DNA of 59,576 nucleotides, from NCBI GenBank assembly GCA_946540435.1, contig CAMNII010000010.1, positions 1 to 59,576 on the forward strand, written 5' to 3'. How positions within the stretch are numbered: position 1 is the first letter of the stretch; every line of letters starts with the position of its first letter. The notes beneath the pieces were generated by a model. The model did no database searches. It had not been told where the DNA came from and worked only from the letters and a program-made list of their open reading frames with translations. The position numbers and the translations under genes were made by a program. Shown piece after piece: positions 47,934-57,198 of the stretch. Origin of the DNA: an uncultured Prevotella sp. (GTDB lineage: Bacteria > Bacteroidota > Bacteroidia > Bacteroidales > Bacteroidaceae).

Positions 47934-49100
47934 ATGAAGCTGTCACAATTTAAATTCAAGCTGCCGGAGGAGCAGATTGCGCTGTACCCACACCACGTCG
48001 TGCATGAGTACGAAAACGAGAAAGGAGAGCACGAGGTCTACCGGATGACCCGAAGGGACGAGAGCCGCCTGATGGTGGTCCACAAGAAATCTCAGGAAAT
48101 CGAGATGTACAGGAAAGATGCCGATGGCAATCCCATCGAAGGGGACTTCCTGCTTTTTAAAGACGCACTGAACTATTTTGACGAGGGAGACGTTTTTATC
48201 TTCAACGACACGAAAGTCTTTCCCGCACGCCTCTATGGCACGAAAGAAAAGACCGACGCCAAGATAGAGGTATTCCTCCTGCGAGAGCTCAACCAGGAGA
48301 TGCGCCTCTGGGACGTTCTCGTAGAGCCGGCCCGCAAGATACGCATCGGCAACAAGCTCTTCTTCGACGACACTTCGACCATGGTGGCAGAGGTCATCGA
48401 CAACACCACCAGCCGCGGACGTACCCTGCGGTTTCTCTATGACTGCCCCCACGAAGAGTTCAAACGCGAACTCTACGCACTGGGCGAAGCACCGCTCCCA
48501 CGGTATATCATCGACAAACGCGAAGTGCATCATGCCAACGAACAGGACATGGAAGACTTCCAGTGCATCTTTGCACGCAACGAAGGCGCCGTCACTGCTC
48601 CGGCAACAGGACTGCATTTCTCACGAGAGATGATGAAACGCATGGAGATCAAAGGCATCACACCAGCATTCATCACCCTCCACTGCGGACTCGGCAACTT
48701 CCATGTCATCGAGGTGGAAGACCTCACCAAACACAAGATGGACTCCGAGCAGGTCGTCATATCACAAGAATCCTGCGACATCGTCAACAAAGCCAAGAAG
48801 GAAGGACATCACGTTTGCGCCATCGGCACCAGCGTCGTCAAAGCCACGGAGAGCTCTGTGGGCACCGACGGCATGCTGAAGGAGTTCGACGGATGGACCA
48901 ACAAGTTCATCTTCCCACCCTACGACTTCGGACTGTCCGACACGATGATGGCCAACTTCTACCATCCCTACTCACCCCTGCTGATGCAGACGGCAGCCTT
49001 CGGCGGCTACGAACTCATCATGCACGCCTACGACCTTGCCGTGAAGAACGGCTACCGCTTCGGATGCTTCGGCGACTCCCTGCTCATCCTCAATGACTAA
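47934..49100 (+). CDS. queA: S-adenosylmethionine:tRNA ribosyltransferase-isomerase QueA
   Basis: QueA transfers and isomerises the ribosyl part of SAM onto 7-aminomethyl-deazaguanine in tRNA, giving epoxyqueuosine. The 388-residue chain contains the family signatures [45 protein letters not shown]-type [14 protein letters not shown] and [13 protein letters not shown]. The insert around residues 30-65 (with a KGEHEVYRM stretch) makes it longer than the usual 345-355. It starts 37 bases after truB. The last 8 bases overlap folK. Confidence 0.95.
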   Translation: MKLSQFKFKLPEEQIALYPHHVVHEYENEKGEHEVYRMTRRDESRLMVVHKKSQEIEMYRKDADGNPIEGDFLLFKDALNYFDEGDVFIFNDTKVFPARLYGTKEKTDAKIEVFLLRELNQEMRLWDVLVEPARKIRIGNKLFFDDTSTMVAEVIDNTTSRGRTLRFLYDCPHEEFKRELYALGEAPLPRYIIDKREVHHANEQDMEDFQCIFARNEGAVTAPATGLHFSREMMKRMEIKGITPAFITLHCGLGNFHVIEVEDLTKHKMDSEQVVISQESCDIVNKAKKEGHHVCAIGTSVVKATESSVGTDGMLKEFDGWTNKFIFPPYDFGLSDTMMANFYHPYSPLLMQTAAFGGYELIMHAYDLAVKNGYRFGCFGDSLLILND

Positions 49101-49590
49101 GCACACCACATTCCTGGGGCTTGGCTCGAACATGGGCAACCGCAAGCGGAACCTCATGCAAGCCATTACAAAAATAAGAACGTTGATTGGCAACATCGTG
49201 TGCCAATCAACGTTCTTGGTTTCTGAGCCATGGGGCTACCGCTCCACCCATCGCTATCTCAACGCCTGCGTAAAGGTGGAAACGGAACTATCCCCACGAG
49301 AACTGCTCGACACCATCAAAAGCATCGAACAGCAGATGGGGCGTACCACGCACTCCGTAAAAAACTACGACACGGGCGTCATGATCTATGCCGACCGTCC
49401 CATCGACATCGACATCCTACTCTACGATGACATCCGTATCGACGAGCCCGACCTGAAAATACCCCACCCGCTGATGTTTCAACGTCCCTTCGTCATGCAG
49501 CCGCTCAGCGAAATATGCGACGAAGAAACACTCCGACAAGCTGCAAGCAATCACAAAAGTCGCAGTAGTCTAAGCCACATAGACCAGTAG
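49093..49590 (+). CDS. folK: Hydroxymethyldihydropteridine pyrophosphokinase FolK
   Basis: FolK adds pyrophosphate from ATP to 6-hydroxymethyl-dihydropterin in folate synthesis. The 165 residues have [15 protein letters not shown] at the start and [12 protein letters not shown] and [16 protein letters not shown] later. The ATG overlaps the queA stop by 8 bases. Two oddities: a perfect 17-bp inverted repeat inside the gene (49176-49217), and the last 9 codons (RSSLSHIDQ) lie in a 22-bp tandem repeat that also supplies the stop. The C-terminal tail is therefore repeat-derived. Confidence 0.93.
   Translation: MTKHTTFLGLGSNMGNRKRNLMQAITKIRTLIGNIVCQSTFLVSEPWGYRSTHRYLNACVKVETELSPRELLDTIKSIEQQMGRTTHSVKNYDTGVMIYADRPIDIDILLYDDIRIDEPDLKIPHPLMFQRPFVMQPLSEICDEETLRQAASNHKSRSSLSHIDQ
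49176..49217. repeat. 17-bp perfect inverted repeat inside folK
   Basis: AAGAACGTTGATTGGCA (49176-49192) and its exact inverse TGCCAATCAACGTTCTT (49201-49217) enclose an 8-base loop. It encodes [15 protein letters not shown] of FolK. Read on the minus strand, the stem is followed by ATTTTTG, like a terminator facing away from folK. Confidence 0.9.
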
Positions 49591-49650
49591 TCTAAGCCAC
49601 GTAGACCAGTAGTCTAAGCCACATAGACCAGTAGTCTAAACCGCATAGAA
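49563..49650. repeat. 22-bp tandem repeat, four copies, over the folK stop
   Basis: Units start at 49563, 49585, 49607 and 49629, each CAGTAGTCTAAGCCACATAGAC or a close variant. Each unit contains GTCTA...TAGAC, an inverted repeat able to form a small hairpin. The folK stop (49588-49590) lies in the second unit. Confidence 0.95.
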
Positions 49651-49651
49651 A

Positions 49652-49698
49652 AATGGTCTGCGCGGCCAAGCCCATTGCCAAATGCCACGCAGACCATT
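49652..49698. terminator. 11-bp inverted repeat between folK and typA
   Basis: AATGGTCTGCG (49652-49662) and CGCAGACCATT (49688-49698) are perfect inverse copies with a 25-base loop that can pair further. It separates two convergent genes and may terminate one or both, although no strong T-run follows on either side. Confidence 0.5.
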
Positions 49699-49731
49699 AT
49701 CCAAAGCCTCAAGAACGAGGGGGGAGAAACT

Positions 49732-51531
49732 TTATTTGTTAGCCTTCTTACGCTGATCGTGGTCGAGGATAACCTTGCGCATGCGGATTGACTTTGGCGT
49801 CACCTCCACATATTCGTCTGCCTTGATGTACTCAAGGCACTCCTCAAGCGACATCTGCACCTTCGGAACGATGCGGGCCTTGTCGTCAGTACCCGAGGCA
49901 CGCACGTTGGTAAGCTGCTTGGCCTTGCAGACATTGATGACGAGGTCGTTATCGTGAACATGCTCACCGACGACTTGTCCGAAATAGACGTCTTCACCCG
50001 GATCGATGAAAAACTTACCACGGTCCTGAAGCTTATCAATGGCGTAGGCATAGGCCGTACCCGACTCCAAGGCAATCATCGAACCGTTGACACGGCGCTC
50101 GATGTCACCTTTGTAGGGTTGATATTCCTTATAGCGGTGAGCCATGATGGCTTCACCCTGAGAAGCGGTGAGCACATTGGTACGCAGGCCGATGATGCCT
50201 CGCGAGGGAATGTCAAACTCAATGTTCACGCGTTCGCCCTGGCTCTCCATCGACGTCATCTCTCCCTTTCGGCGCGTCACCATGTCGATCATCTTCGAGG
50301 CAAACTCCTCAGGCACATTGATGGTGAGTTCCTCAATAGGCTCGCAACGCTGGCCATCGATTTCCTTGAAGATGACTTGCGGCTGGCCCACCTGAAGCTC
50401 ATAGCCTTCACGGCGCATGGTCTCGATGAGCACGCTCAGATGGAGCACGCCACGGCCAGAGACGACCCACTTGTCGGTGGAATCCTCGAAGGGACGCACG
50501 CGCAGGGCGAGGTTCTTCTCGAGTTCCTTCTGCAGACGGTCGTTGATATGCCGGGAGGTGCAGTATTTTCCTTCTTTCCCGAAGAAAGGCGAGTCGTTGA
50601 TGGTGAAGAGCATCGACATCGTAGGCTCGTCGATGGCGATAGGCGGAAGAGCCTCGGGATTTTCAAGGTCACAGATCGTATCGCCTATCTCGAAGCGCTC
50701 CAGGCCGATGACGGCACAGATGTCGCCAGAACCGACGCTGTCCGTTTTCTGATGGCCCATACCCTCGAACGTGTGGAGTTCCTTGATCTTGGTACGTTCC
50801 ATAGTGCCATCGCGGTGAGCGATGGTCACCTGCATACAGTTCTCAAGCGTGCCACGATGTACACGCCCCACGGCGATACGCCCTAGATAGTTGCTGTAGT
50901 CGAGCGAGGTGATGAGCATCTGCGGTGTACCCTCCAGGCGGCGAGGGGCAGGAATGACCTCGACAATCTTATCTAACAGATACTCGATGTTATCGGTAGG
51001 CTTGCTGTAGTCCTCGCCCATCCAGCCTTGCTTGGCAGAGCCATAGACAACAGGAAAGTCTAACTGGTCTTCAGTGGCGTTGAGCGAGAACATCAGGTCG
51101 AACACCATCTCGTAGACCTCCTCGGGACGACAGTTGGGCTTGTCGACCTTGTTCACGACGACGATGGGCTTCAAGCCTATCTGCAAGGCTTTCTGAAGCA
51201 CAAAGCGGGTCTGAGGCATCGGACCCTCAAAGGCATCGACGAGCAACAGGCAGCCGTCGGCCATGTTGAGCACGCGCTCCACCTCGCCACCGAAGTCGGC
51301 GTGTCCCGGAGTGTCAATGATATTAATCTTGGTACCTTTCCAGTTGATGGAAACGTTTTTCGAAAGAATGGTGATACCACGTTCTCGCTCCAGGTCGTTA
51401 GCGTCGAGCACCTGCCCGGAGTCGTCCTGTCCGTCGCGGAAGAGCTTACCGGCGAGCATCATCTTGTCAACGAGTGTCGTCTTGCCGTGGTCTACATGCG
51501 CAATAATCGCAATGTTCCTGATATCCTGCAT
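49732..51531 (-). CDS. typA: Translational GTPase TypA/BipA
   Basis: A ribosome-associated GTPase of the EF-G family involved in assembly and stress response. The 599 residues match the family: G1 [10 protein letters not shown] (11-20), switch region [10 protein letters not shown]3 [10 protein letters not shown]4 NKVDKP, then domains II, III, V and the TypA-specific C-terminal domain ([15 protein letters not shown]). The start is placed at 51531 ([16 protein letters not shown]), the family's usual N-terminus; a longer frame reaches upstream through the promoter. Single-gene unit, convergent with folK. Confidence 0.96.
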   Translation of the reverse strand: MQDIRNIAIIAHVDHGKTTLVDKMMLAGKLFRDGQDDSGQVLDANDLERERGITILSKNVSINWKGTKINIIDTPGHADFGGEVERVLNMADGCLLLVDAFEGPMPQTRFVLQKALQIGLKPIVVVNKVDKPNCRPEEVYEMVFDLMFSLNATEDQLDFPVVYGSAKQGWMGEDYSKPTDNIEYLLDKIVEVIPAPRRLEGTPQMLITSLDYSNYLGRIAVGRVHRGTLENCMQVTIAHRDGTMERTKIKELHTFEGMGHQKTDSVGSGDICAVIGLERFEIGDTICDLENPEALPPIAIDEPTMSMLFTINDSPFFGKEGKYCTSRHINDRLQKELEKNLALRVRPFEDSTDKWVVSGRGVLHLSVLIETMRREGYELQVGQPQVIFKEIDGQRCEPIEELTINVPEEFASKMIDMVTRRKGEMTSMESQGERVNIEFDIPSRGIIGLRTNVLTASQGEAIMAHRYKEYQPYKGDIERRVNGSMIALESGTAYAYAIDKLQDRGKFFIDPGEDVYFGQVVGEHVHDNDLVINVCKAKQLTNVRASGTDDKARIVPKVQMSLEECLEYIKADEYVEVTPKSIRMRKVILDHDQRKKANK

Positions 51532-51556
51532 CATATACTTTTTACTTTTGCGGGTG

Positions 51557-51564
51557 CAAAGGTA
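51557..51564 (-). promoter_or_regulatory. -7 element of typA
   Basis: Minus strand TACCTTTG followed by C, 25 bp before the start codon. ATTG lies 18 bp upstream as an imperfect -33. Confidence 0.6.
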
Positions 51565-51734
51565 CGAAGAAAAATCGAAGAACAATAGATGATGTATCAA
51601 GAATTTAGCCGATAAAGGGTGATTTTATGACAGAAAACAACTATTCACGATGAAAACCGACCCTAAGGACGCCTTTTTTTCAACTTTTTCGGTTTTTTCT
51701 TCCCTCTTTTTTTCATTCTTTCATTTTTTCTTCG

Positions 51735-51742
51735 TACCTTTG
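51735..51742 (+). promoter_or_regulatory. -7 element of rpsO
   Basis: TACCTTTG followed by C; TTTC (51711-51714) lies 20 bp upstream in a very T-rich stretch. Start codon 117 bp downstream. Confidence 0.65.
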
Positions 51743-51859
51743 CAGCCGCTAATTCGGAAAATCCGATGCATCCGCCGACGGGCCAGCCGCTCCGATTAAG
51801 GCGACGACAGCGTCAGACGCGATGTAATGGCAAAAACTTTTTAATCATTTCAAAGCACT
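51743..51859 (+). other. Long structured leader of rpsO
   Basis: About 110 bases of leader run from the likely transcription start to the rpsO ATG, long for this window where most leaders are 20-70. It holds small hairpins such as CGGA-aaa-TCCG (about 51764-51774) and GCGTC/GACGC near 51811-51821. S15 autoregulation through its own leader is known in other bacteria; nothing here proves it. The rest of the intergenic stretch from 51532 holds only the typA promoter and AT-rich DNA. Confidence 0.35.
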
Positions 51860-52129
51860 ATGTATTTAGAAAAAGCCAAGAAGGCAGAAATCTTCGAGCA
51901 GTATGGCGGCGGTGCAACAAACACCGGTTCAGCTGAAAGCCAGATTGCATTGTTCACCTATCGTATCAAGCACCTCACAGAGCACCTCAAGCAGAACCAC
52001 AAGGACCACGTCACCGCTCGTTCGCTGACCATCCTCGTCGGAAAGCGCCGTGCACTGCTGAAGTACCTCTACGACCGCGACATCAACCGCTATCGCGCCA
52101 TCATCAAGGCTCTCGGACTGCGCAAATAA
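51860..52129 (+). CDS. rpsO: Ribosomal protein S15
   Basis: An 89-residue small-subunit protein that binds 16S rRNA early in assembly and forms a subunit bridge. The family signatures are present: FEQYGGGATNTGSAESQIAL, TYRIKHLTEHLKQNHKDH and SLTILVGKRRALLKYLYDRD. Single-gene unit between a strong -7 element and a strong terminator. Confidence 0.97.
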   Translation: MYLEKAKKAEIFEQYGGGATNTGSAESQIALFTYRIKHLTEHLKQNHKDHVTARSLTILVGKRRALLKYLYDRDINRYRAIIKALGLRK

Positions 52130-52153
52130 GCGCCGCCTTCTCAGCACACAACA

Positions 52154-52191
52154 AAAAGCGGGCAGTACCCATCAGGGAACTGCCCGCTTTT
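52154..52191. terminator. Bidirectional terminator between rpsO and a lipoprotein gene
   Basis: AAAAGCGGGCAGT (52154-52166) pairs perfectly with ACTGCCCGCTTTT (52179-52191), with CCC/GGG pairing further inside. A-run on one side and T-run on the other serve both converging genes. Confidence 0.95.
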
Positions 52192-52205
52192 CTTATATTC
52201 ATCAG

Positions 52206-52643
52206 CTACTTACCCATGACAATCTTCCAATCGCCATTCACGTCCTTACGCAGCTTCACATCGGTAGTATCGACATTATTGGCGCCATCTGTAATAGCCA
52301 TACGGACGACAGCAGAGAGCGAGTCTACCTCCTCTGAAACAAAGGAATAGTCTACGACCAAATCCTCCACACCTTTTTTCTTTGCCGACTCCTCAGCCTT
52401 CCCTTTCAATAGCTCAGCATACTGCTCACGCTCCTGAGCCAGCTTATCAGGACTGGCAAGCTCGCGCTCATTGGCATAGAGCATGTCGACATAGCCTTTA
52501 TAGTCCTTGTCCTTCAGACACTGAACGGCTTTCTCTGCCGCTTTCTGCGTTTCACTCTTCGCGGGGGCACCCAAGCCACCGCCACAGCAGGCCAGCAAGA
52601 CGACTGCCACAAGCACTGCCACTGTTGTTAAAATCTTTTTCAT
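52206..52643 (-). CDS. Small lipoprotein (DUF4878/NTF2-like)
   Basis: A 145-residue lipoprotein; the signal ends in VVLLACC. The mature part is helical then strand-forming (SETQKAAEKAVQCLKDKDY, VDYSFVSEEVDSLSAVVRM, VKLRKDVNGDWKIVMGK), the look of a DUF4878/NTF2-like domain, where a pocket binds a small ligand in other members. No active site is visible. It starts 50 bases after the YiiX-like gene on the same strand and may be co-transcribed. Confidence 0.75.
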   Translation of the reverse strand: MKKILTTVAVLVAVVLLACCGGGLGAPAKSETQKAAEKAVQCLKDKDYKGYVDMLYANERELASPDKLAQEREQYAELLKGKAEESAKKKGVEDLVVDYSFVSEEVDSLSAVVRMAITDGANNVDTTDVKLRKDVNGDWKIVMGK

Positions 52644-52693
52644 CTCGTTTAATGTTTTTGAAATGGTTGAAAATATAAATAATAGAACTCACA

Positions 52694-53311
52694 TCACCTA
52701 TGGAACTGCCCGACACTCACCAACAGGCCACTGTCATAGAGATCTGACGGGAAGTAGCAGTCTACATGCAGGCCGGGAATATTGATATGGTGGGGCTCTG
52801 CAGGCAACAGGGCGACTCCGGCACGCTCATAAGCCAGCGCCACCACCTCCGTACAGTACATGCGCGTGGTGTCATCAGCATCATAATCGTGGTCGAATAG
52901 CACATGGCGACGATAGATACGTAGCGCCTCCTGAGCAGCATGCGCGGCCGACAGACTGTCAGCAGGGCGGCACACCTCACCGACTATGGCATTCACCGAC
53001 GAGAAGAAACGCTCCGGCGCATCCATCTTCACACGGTCCTCGTCGCCGGCGAAGTCGGGTTCCCCGGGAACGGCATGAATCACCATCTTGTGGCCTGACG
53101 AGTCAACGACAATACCCACATGCGAATAACGACCATGAGCATCAAGAGCCACCACACTGCGACTCATCATGCTGCCGCCACGACGGAACACCACATCGCC
53201 CGCACGAAGTTCAAAACCGGCAGGAAGAATACTTTCCTGCGGCTGAGACTCCCGGCACGAAACCATCAGCAGCGCAAGCAACAAAGCGGCAAAAGGGGTT
53301 GTCGTCTTCAT
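52694..53311 (-). CDS. YiiX/YebB-like NlpC/P60 lipoprotein hydrolase
   Basis: A 205-residue lipoprotein (signal ends LLMVSC) with the permuted papain-like fold of the YiiX/YebB family. Candidate catalytic residues are the histidine in RYSHVGIVVD and the cysteine in RMYCTEVVALAYERAG. The order H before C is the permuted arrangement. Such enzymes cleave amide or peptide bonds in cell-wall fragments or lipids; the substrate here is unknown. First gene of a probable two-gene unit with the small lipoprotein. Confidence 0.85.
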   Translation of the reverse strand: MKTTTPFAALLLALLMVSCRESQPQESILPAGFELRAGDVVFRRGGSMMSRSVVALDAHGRYSHVGIVVDSSGHKMVIHAVPGEPDFAGDEDRVKMDAPERFFSSVNAIVGEVCRPADSLSAAHAAQEALRIYRRHVLFDHDYDADDTTRMYCTEVVALAYERAGVALLPAEPHHINIPGLHVDCYFPSDLYDSGLLVSVGQFHR

Positions 53312-53359
53312 ATCCTGTTATCAGCATATCCCAATAAGAGAAACCTTTTCTTGTCGGCA

Positions 53360-53367
53360 CAAAGATA
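53360..53367 (-). promoter_or_regulatory. -7 element of the YiiX-like gene
   Basis: Minus strand TATCTTTG, 48 bp before the start. No TTTG at the standard distance; the nearest copies are 12 and 24 bp upstream. Confidence 0.45.
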
Positions 53368-53518
53368 CGAAAGAAAAATCAAAAAACCATACAAAACAAA
53401 CAAAAAAAATCGACTGCAACACCATCCGCTACACCTGCGGACACCGCAACAGCCGACAACAACCACATACTCGCATAGTGTTAATTTTTCCTCCGCAGCG
53501 TGATTACTCACCATAGAT

Positions 53519-53550
53519 TTTGGGAGAATGGAAAAAAAATAGTAATTTTG
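53519..53550 (+). promoter_or_regulatory. Promoter of the tpiA string
   Basis: TTTG (53519-53522), 20 bp, TAATTTTG (53543-53550) followed by C. Full consensus, 50 bp before the tpiA ATG. Confidence 0.8.
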
Positions 53551-53600
53551 CACCACGAAAGACAGAACAATATTTCACTTATAAAAACATCAAACAAGAA

Positions 53601-54359
53601 ATGAGAAAAAAGATTGTAGCAGGCAACTGGAAAATGAACATGAACCTGCAAGACGGCCTCGCACTGGCCAAGGAACTCAACGACACTCTGACAGCTGAAA
53701 AGCCCAACTGCGACGTCGTCATCTGCACACCTTTCATCCATCTGGCAAGCATCGCAAGCTTCCTCAACCAGGACATCATCGGACTCGGAGCCGAAAACTG
53801 CGCAGACAAAGAAAAAGGAGCTTTCACCGGAGAAGTAAGCGCTGAAATGGTGAAGTCAACAGGTGCACAATACGTCATCCTGGGACACTCCGAGCGTCGC
53901 GAATACTACAAGGAAACACCTGAAGTTCTCAAGGAGAAAGTGCTCCTCGCACTCAAAAACGGACTGAAAGTCATCTTCTGCATTGGCGAGACGCTCGAAG
54001 AGCGTGAGGCCAACAAGCAAAACCAAGTCGTCAAGGCTGAGCTCGAGGGCAGCGTCTTCAACCTCACCGAAGAAGAATTCAAAAACATCATCATCGCCTA
54101 CGAGCCTATCTGGGCCATCGGAACAGGCAAGACTGCTACAGCCGAACAGGCAGAAGAAATCCACGCATACATCCGTAGCATCGTAGCAGAAAAATACGGT
54201 GCCGAGGTGGCAGAGAACACCAGCATCCTCTATGGAGGTTCATGCAAGGCATCCAACGCACCCGAGCTGTTCGCCAAACCCGACATCGACGGCGGACTCA
54301 TCGGTGGAGCATCACTCAAAGCAGCCGACTTCAAAGGCATCATCGACGCTTGGAAATAA
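53601..54359 (+). CDS. tpiA: Triose-phosphate isomerase
   Basis: The glycolytic enzyme interconverts dihydroxyacetone phosphate and glyceraldehyde 3-phosphate. The 252 residues carry K11 in AGNWKMN, catalytic H96 in LGHSERR and E168 in [10 protein letters not shown], and the phosphate loops LYGGS and GLIGGAS. The start at 53601 gives the family's normal N-terminus and suits the promoter. First gene of tpiA - SPOR - folE - lipoprotein - xth, an order I recall in part from Bacteroides. Confidence 0.97.
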   Translation: MRKKIVAGNWKMNMNLQDGLALAKELNDTLTAEKPNCDVVICTPFIHLASIASFLNQDIIGLGAENCADKEKGAFTGEVSAEMVKSTGAQYVILGHSERREYYKETPEVLKEKVLLALKNGLKVIFCIGETLEEREANKQNQVVKAELEGSVFNLTEEEFKNIIIAYEPIWAIGTGKTATAEQAEEIHAYIRSIVAEKYGAEVAENTSILYGGSCKASNAPELFAKPDIDGGLIGGASLKAADFKGIIDAWK

Positions 54360-54402
54360 GCGCTGAACAAATATCAGGAAGACAGCAAAAAACCGAAAAC
54401 GA

Positions 54403-55044
54403 ATGATACAGCCCACAACAGCAACAGGCACACCGCTAAAGAAGCACCATCTTTCACGGAGAGCACGACTAGCATCGTTTCGGCTTTTTGCTGTCATCTC
54501 CTTACTCTCGATGATACCGGCGACACAAAGCCTCGCACAGACATTCACAGAGCAACTGCAGAGAAAGACTGCCGACGGACAGGGAACCATCACCATCATC
54601 CATAGCAAGGAGATTGACGAACTCGTGAACGGACGAGCCGAACTGCCAAAAATCGTCAAGCCCGAACACAAGACCAAAGACAAAGACAAAAACAAAGAAA
54701 AAAGCAATAACCCGAAAACACAACCCACGGCACACGTAGACACCGTCAATATCGACACAGGAAAGAAAGTCATTGTCGGAGGAACAAAAGTCACAGGATA
54801 CCGCGTACAAGTGTTTTCAGGAGGAAACTCCAGAGAAGACAAAATCAAAGCACAGCGCATCGGGGCCGAAGTGAAAGCTCTCTTCCCGGAACAGCCCGTT
54901 TACGTACACTTCCTCACACCGCACTGGGTATGCCGCATCGGAAACTTCAGAAACAACGACGACGCCAACGAACTCCTGCACGAACTCCGACAGAAAGGAT
55001 ACGGCGAAGCATGCCTAATCAAAGGGAAAATAACCGTGCAATAG
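54403..55044 (+). CDS. SPOR-domain protein
   Basis: A 213-residue exported protein. A long basic N-region and hydrophobic core (about 27-47) form a signal peptide or anchor. A Lys-rich linker (about 85-110, KTKDKDKNKEKSNN) precedes a C-terminal SPOR domain (TGYRVQVFSGGNSREDKIKA, WVCRIGNFRNNDDANELL). SPOR domains bind denuded glycan strands at the division site. It likely acts in the periplasm at the septum. 43 bases after tpiA, 12 before folE. Confidence 0.88.
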   Translation: MIQPTTATGTPLKKHHLSRRARLASFRLFAVISLLSMIPATQSLAQTFTEQLQRKTADGQGTITIIHSKEIDELVNGRAELPKIVKPEHKTKDKDKNKEKSNNPKTQPTAHVDTVNIDTGKKVIVGGTKVTGYRVQVFSGGNSREDKIKAQRIGAEVKALFPEQPVYVHFLTPHWVCRIGNFRNNDDANELLHELRQKGYGEACLIKGKITVQ

Positions 55045-55056
55045 ACATCACACTCC

Positions 55057-55635
55057 ATGACAAACGAAAACGAATACAGACCAGGACTCGAAGAACTGGC
55101 CCAACACTATAAAGCAATCCTATCTCTCCTCGGAGAAGACCCCACACGAGAAGGACTCCAGAAAACACCCTTGCGCGTGGCAAAAGCCATGCAGACACTG
55201 ACAAGGGGATACTACCAAGACCCCAAAGAAGTACTCACACAAGCGCTCTTCGAGGAAAAATACAACCAGATGGTCATTGTCAAGGACATCGACTTCTTCT
55301 CCATGTGCGAACACCACATGCTGCCATTCTATGGGAAAGCACACGTAGCCTACATCCCTAACGGACGCATCACAGGACTCTCTAAGATAGCACGCGTAGT
55401 CAACATCTACAGCCACCGCCTGCAAGTGCAAGAAAGAATGACTCAGCAAATCAAAGAGTGCATTCAAGAAACACTACAGCCGCTCGGCGTCATGGTCGTC
55501 ATCGAAGCACGACACATGTGCATGCAGATGAGAGGAGTCGAAAAGCAAAACAGCATCACGACGACTAGCGACTTCTGCGGAGCATTCAACCAAGCCAAGA
55601 CACGACAGGAATTCATGAACCTCATCAGAGGATAA
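55057..55635 (+). CDS. folE: GTP cyclohydrolase I
   Basis: FolE turns GTP into 7,8-dihydroneopterin triphosphate, the first step of folate synthesis. The 192-residue protein has the zinc ligands in [12 protein letters not shown] and RHMCMQMRG and the core [23 protein letters not shown]. It is linked functionally to folK at 49093, though in another transcript. Confidence 0.96.
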   Translation: MTNENEYRPGLEELAQHYKAILSLLGEDPTREGLQKTPLRVAKAMQTLTRGYYQDPKEVLTQALFEEKYNQMVIVKDIDFFSMCEHHMLPFYGKAHVAYIPNGRITGLSKIARVVNIYSHRLQVQERMTQQIKECIQETLQPLGVMVVIEARHMCMQMRGVEKQNSITTTSDFCGAFNQAKTRQEFMNLIRG

Positions 55636-55656
55636 ACAAAAAAACATAAGAAAAAA

Positions 55657-56301
55657 ATGAAACACATCAAGATGATGATGGTAATAGCCATCACAGCAAC
55701 AGCACTCACAGCGTGCTTCAACGACGACGACAACAACACACAGACAAACGAATTCAAAGCTCTCACGGAAAGCGAGCAAATATTCGTACTACAGCAACTC
55801 AGTGGAGAATACCAGACAAACATATTCTTCACCAACGCCAATACTCAGAAGACCGACTCTGCACTCGTCACATGGACCATGAACCCCATTGACTCCACGG
55901 CCACATGCAACGACTTCCCGGTAGACATCCTCAAAAACTACGTCATCTCGGAAGACGCAAAAGCTACGCTCGACAAAATAGGACGGAGACCCATCACATT
56001 CAAATTCGTCACCGATGCATACGTCTACAAAGAACGCTACGAGCAAGGACTATTCTCCTACACACTCGTCTATCCTGAAGACCAAGCCACATTCTACGCA
56101 GAAGGCAACTCCGGAGAATATGTCAGTATAGAATTCGCTACACAGTTCACCAGCGCGACTGCAGTTTACACACAGATGATACAGCTCTATAAGAAAAAAA
56201 TCTACGGAGGACTGCTCATCAGCATCGTCGATGCCAACAAAATAGCATCACGGGTAAACCTCATCCTGCCCTTCCAGACGCCCAACTACGACAGCAAGTA
56301 A
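55657..56301 (+). CDS. DUF4840-like lipoprotein
   Basis: A 214-residue lipoprotein; its signal ends TALTAC, followed by an acidic stretch (FNDDDNN) that in Bacteroidetes can act as a surface-export signal. The mature part is mostly strands (YQTNIFFTN, ITFKFVTDAYVYKE, GLLISIVDANKI), resembling DUF4840. Function unknown. 21 bases after folE, 28 before xth. Confidence 0.8.
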   Translation: MKHIKMMMVIAITATALTACFNDDDNNTQTNEFKALTESEQIFVLQQLSGEYQTNIFFTNANTQKTDSALVTWTMNPIDSTATCNDFPVDILKNYVISEDAKATLDKIGRRPITFKFVTDAYVYKERYEQGLFSYTLVYPEDQATFYAEGNSGEYVSIEFATQFTSATAVYTQMIQLYKKKIYGGLLISIVDANKIASRVNLILPFQTPNYDSK

Positions 56302-56329
56302 ACAACAACACATAAACACGCAAAACGCA

Positions 56330-57082
56330 ATGAAACTCATATCCTGGAATGTCAACGGACTCAGAGCAATAGTCGGGAAAAACTTCGAGCAGCAATTCAA
56401 CAGCCTCGATGCCGACATCTTCTGCCTCCAAGAAACAAAACTTCAGGAAGGACAAATCAATCTGCAGTTCCCTGGCTACCAAGCATACTGGAACTATGCC
56501 GACAAAAAAGGATATTCAGGAACAGCCGTCTTCACCAGGCAGCAACCCGTCAACGTCAGCTATGGCATAGGCATCGACGAGCACGACCACGAAGGACGCG
56601 TCATCACCATGGAAATGGATGCATTCTTCCTCGTCTGCTGCTACACACCCAACTCACAAGACGGGCTCCGCAGGCTGGACTACCGTATGACGTGGGAAGA
56701 CGACTTCAGGAACTACCTCAGCAGACTCGACAGTAAAAAGCCCGTCATACTCTGTGGCGACCTGAATGTAGCACACGAAGAGATTGACCTCAAAAATCCA
56801 AAGACAAACAGGATGAACGCAGGATTCACCGACCAAGAACGGGAAAAGATGACGCAGCTCCTCAATAGTGGATTCGTCGACACCTTCAGGACACTACACC
56901 CCAATGACGAAGTATACTCATGGTGGTCATACCGGTTCCAGGCCAGACAGAAAAACACAGGATGGCGCATCGACTACTTCATCGTCTCCCAACGACTAAT
57001 GCCACACGTCACCAACGCTGCCATACACACAGATGTCATGGGAAGCGACCACTGCCCGGTAGAACTGCAACTCAGCATCTGA
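56330..57082 (+). CDS. xth: Exodeoxyribonuclease III / AP endonuclease
   Basis: A 250-residue repair enzyme cutting DNA at abasic sites and degrading 3' ends. Motifs are all present: MKLISWNVNGLRA with the catalytic Asn, LQETKL with the metal-binding Glu, GDLNVAHEEIDL, SWWSYRFQAR and GSDHCPV with the catalytic Asp/His. Last gene of the tpiA string, followed by a terminator. Confidence 0.95.
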   Translation: MKLISWNVNGLRAIVGKNFEQQFNSLDADIFCLQETKLQEGQINLQFPGYQAYWNYADKKGYSGTAVFTRQQPVNVSYGIGIDEHDHEGRVITMEMDAFFLVCCYTPNSQDGLRRLDYRMTWEDDFRNYLSRLDSKKPVILCGDLNVAHEEIDLKNPKTNRMNAGFTDQEREKMTQLLNSGFVDTFRTLHPNDEVYSWWSYRFQARQKNTGWRIDYFIVSQRLMPHVTNAAIHTDVMGSDHCPVELQLSI

Positions 57083-57112
57083 GCATAACATAACAAACAA
57101 TACCCATCAAAC

Positions 57113-57150
57113 AAAAGGTGTCTGCCAAAACATTGAGCAGACACCTTTTT
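57113..57150. terminator. Bidirectional terminator between xth and the CapD-like gene
   Basis: AAAAGGTGTCTGC (57113-57125) and GCAGACACCTTTT (57137-57149) form a perfect 13-bp stem with an 11-base loop, flanked by A and T runs usable from either strand. Confidence 0.95.
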
Positions 57151-57198
57151 TGTATAACATGTATATTCCCGAATGGGAAGAAACACGCTCAGAAACTT

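Noticed and set aside
49563..49650. CRISPR array or attachment site
   Set aside because: Head-to-tail 22-mers without spacers, and no integrase or mobile-element gene nearby.
51532..51600. Upstream extension of typA
   Set aside because: The added residues cover the -7 element; the family's N-terminus begins at 51531.
53520..53600. Upstream extension of tpiA
   Set aside because: The added 27 residues have no counterpart in the family and cover the promoter.
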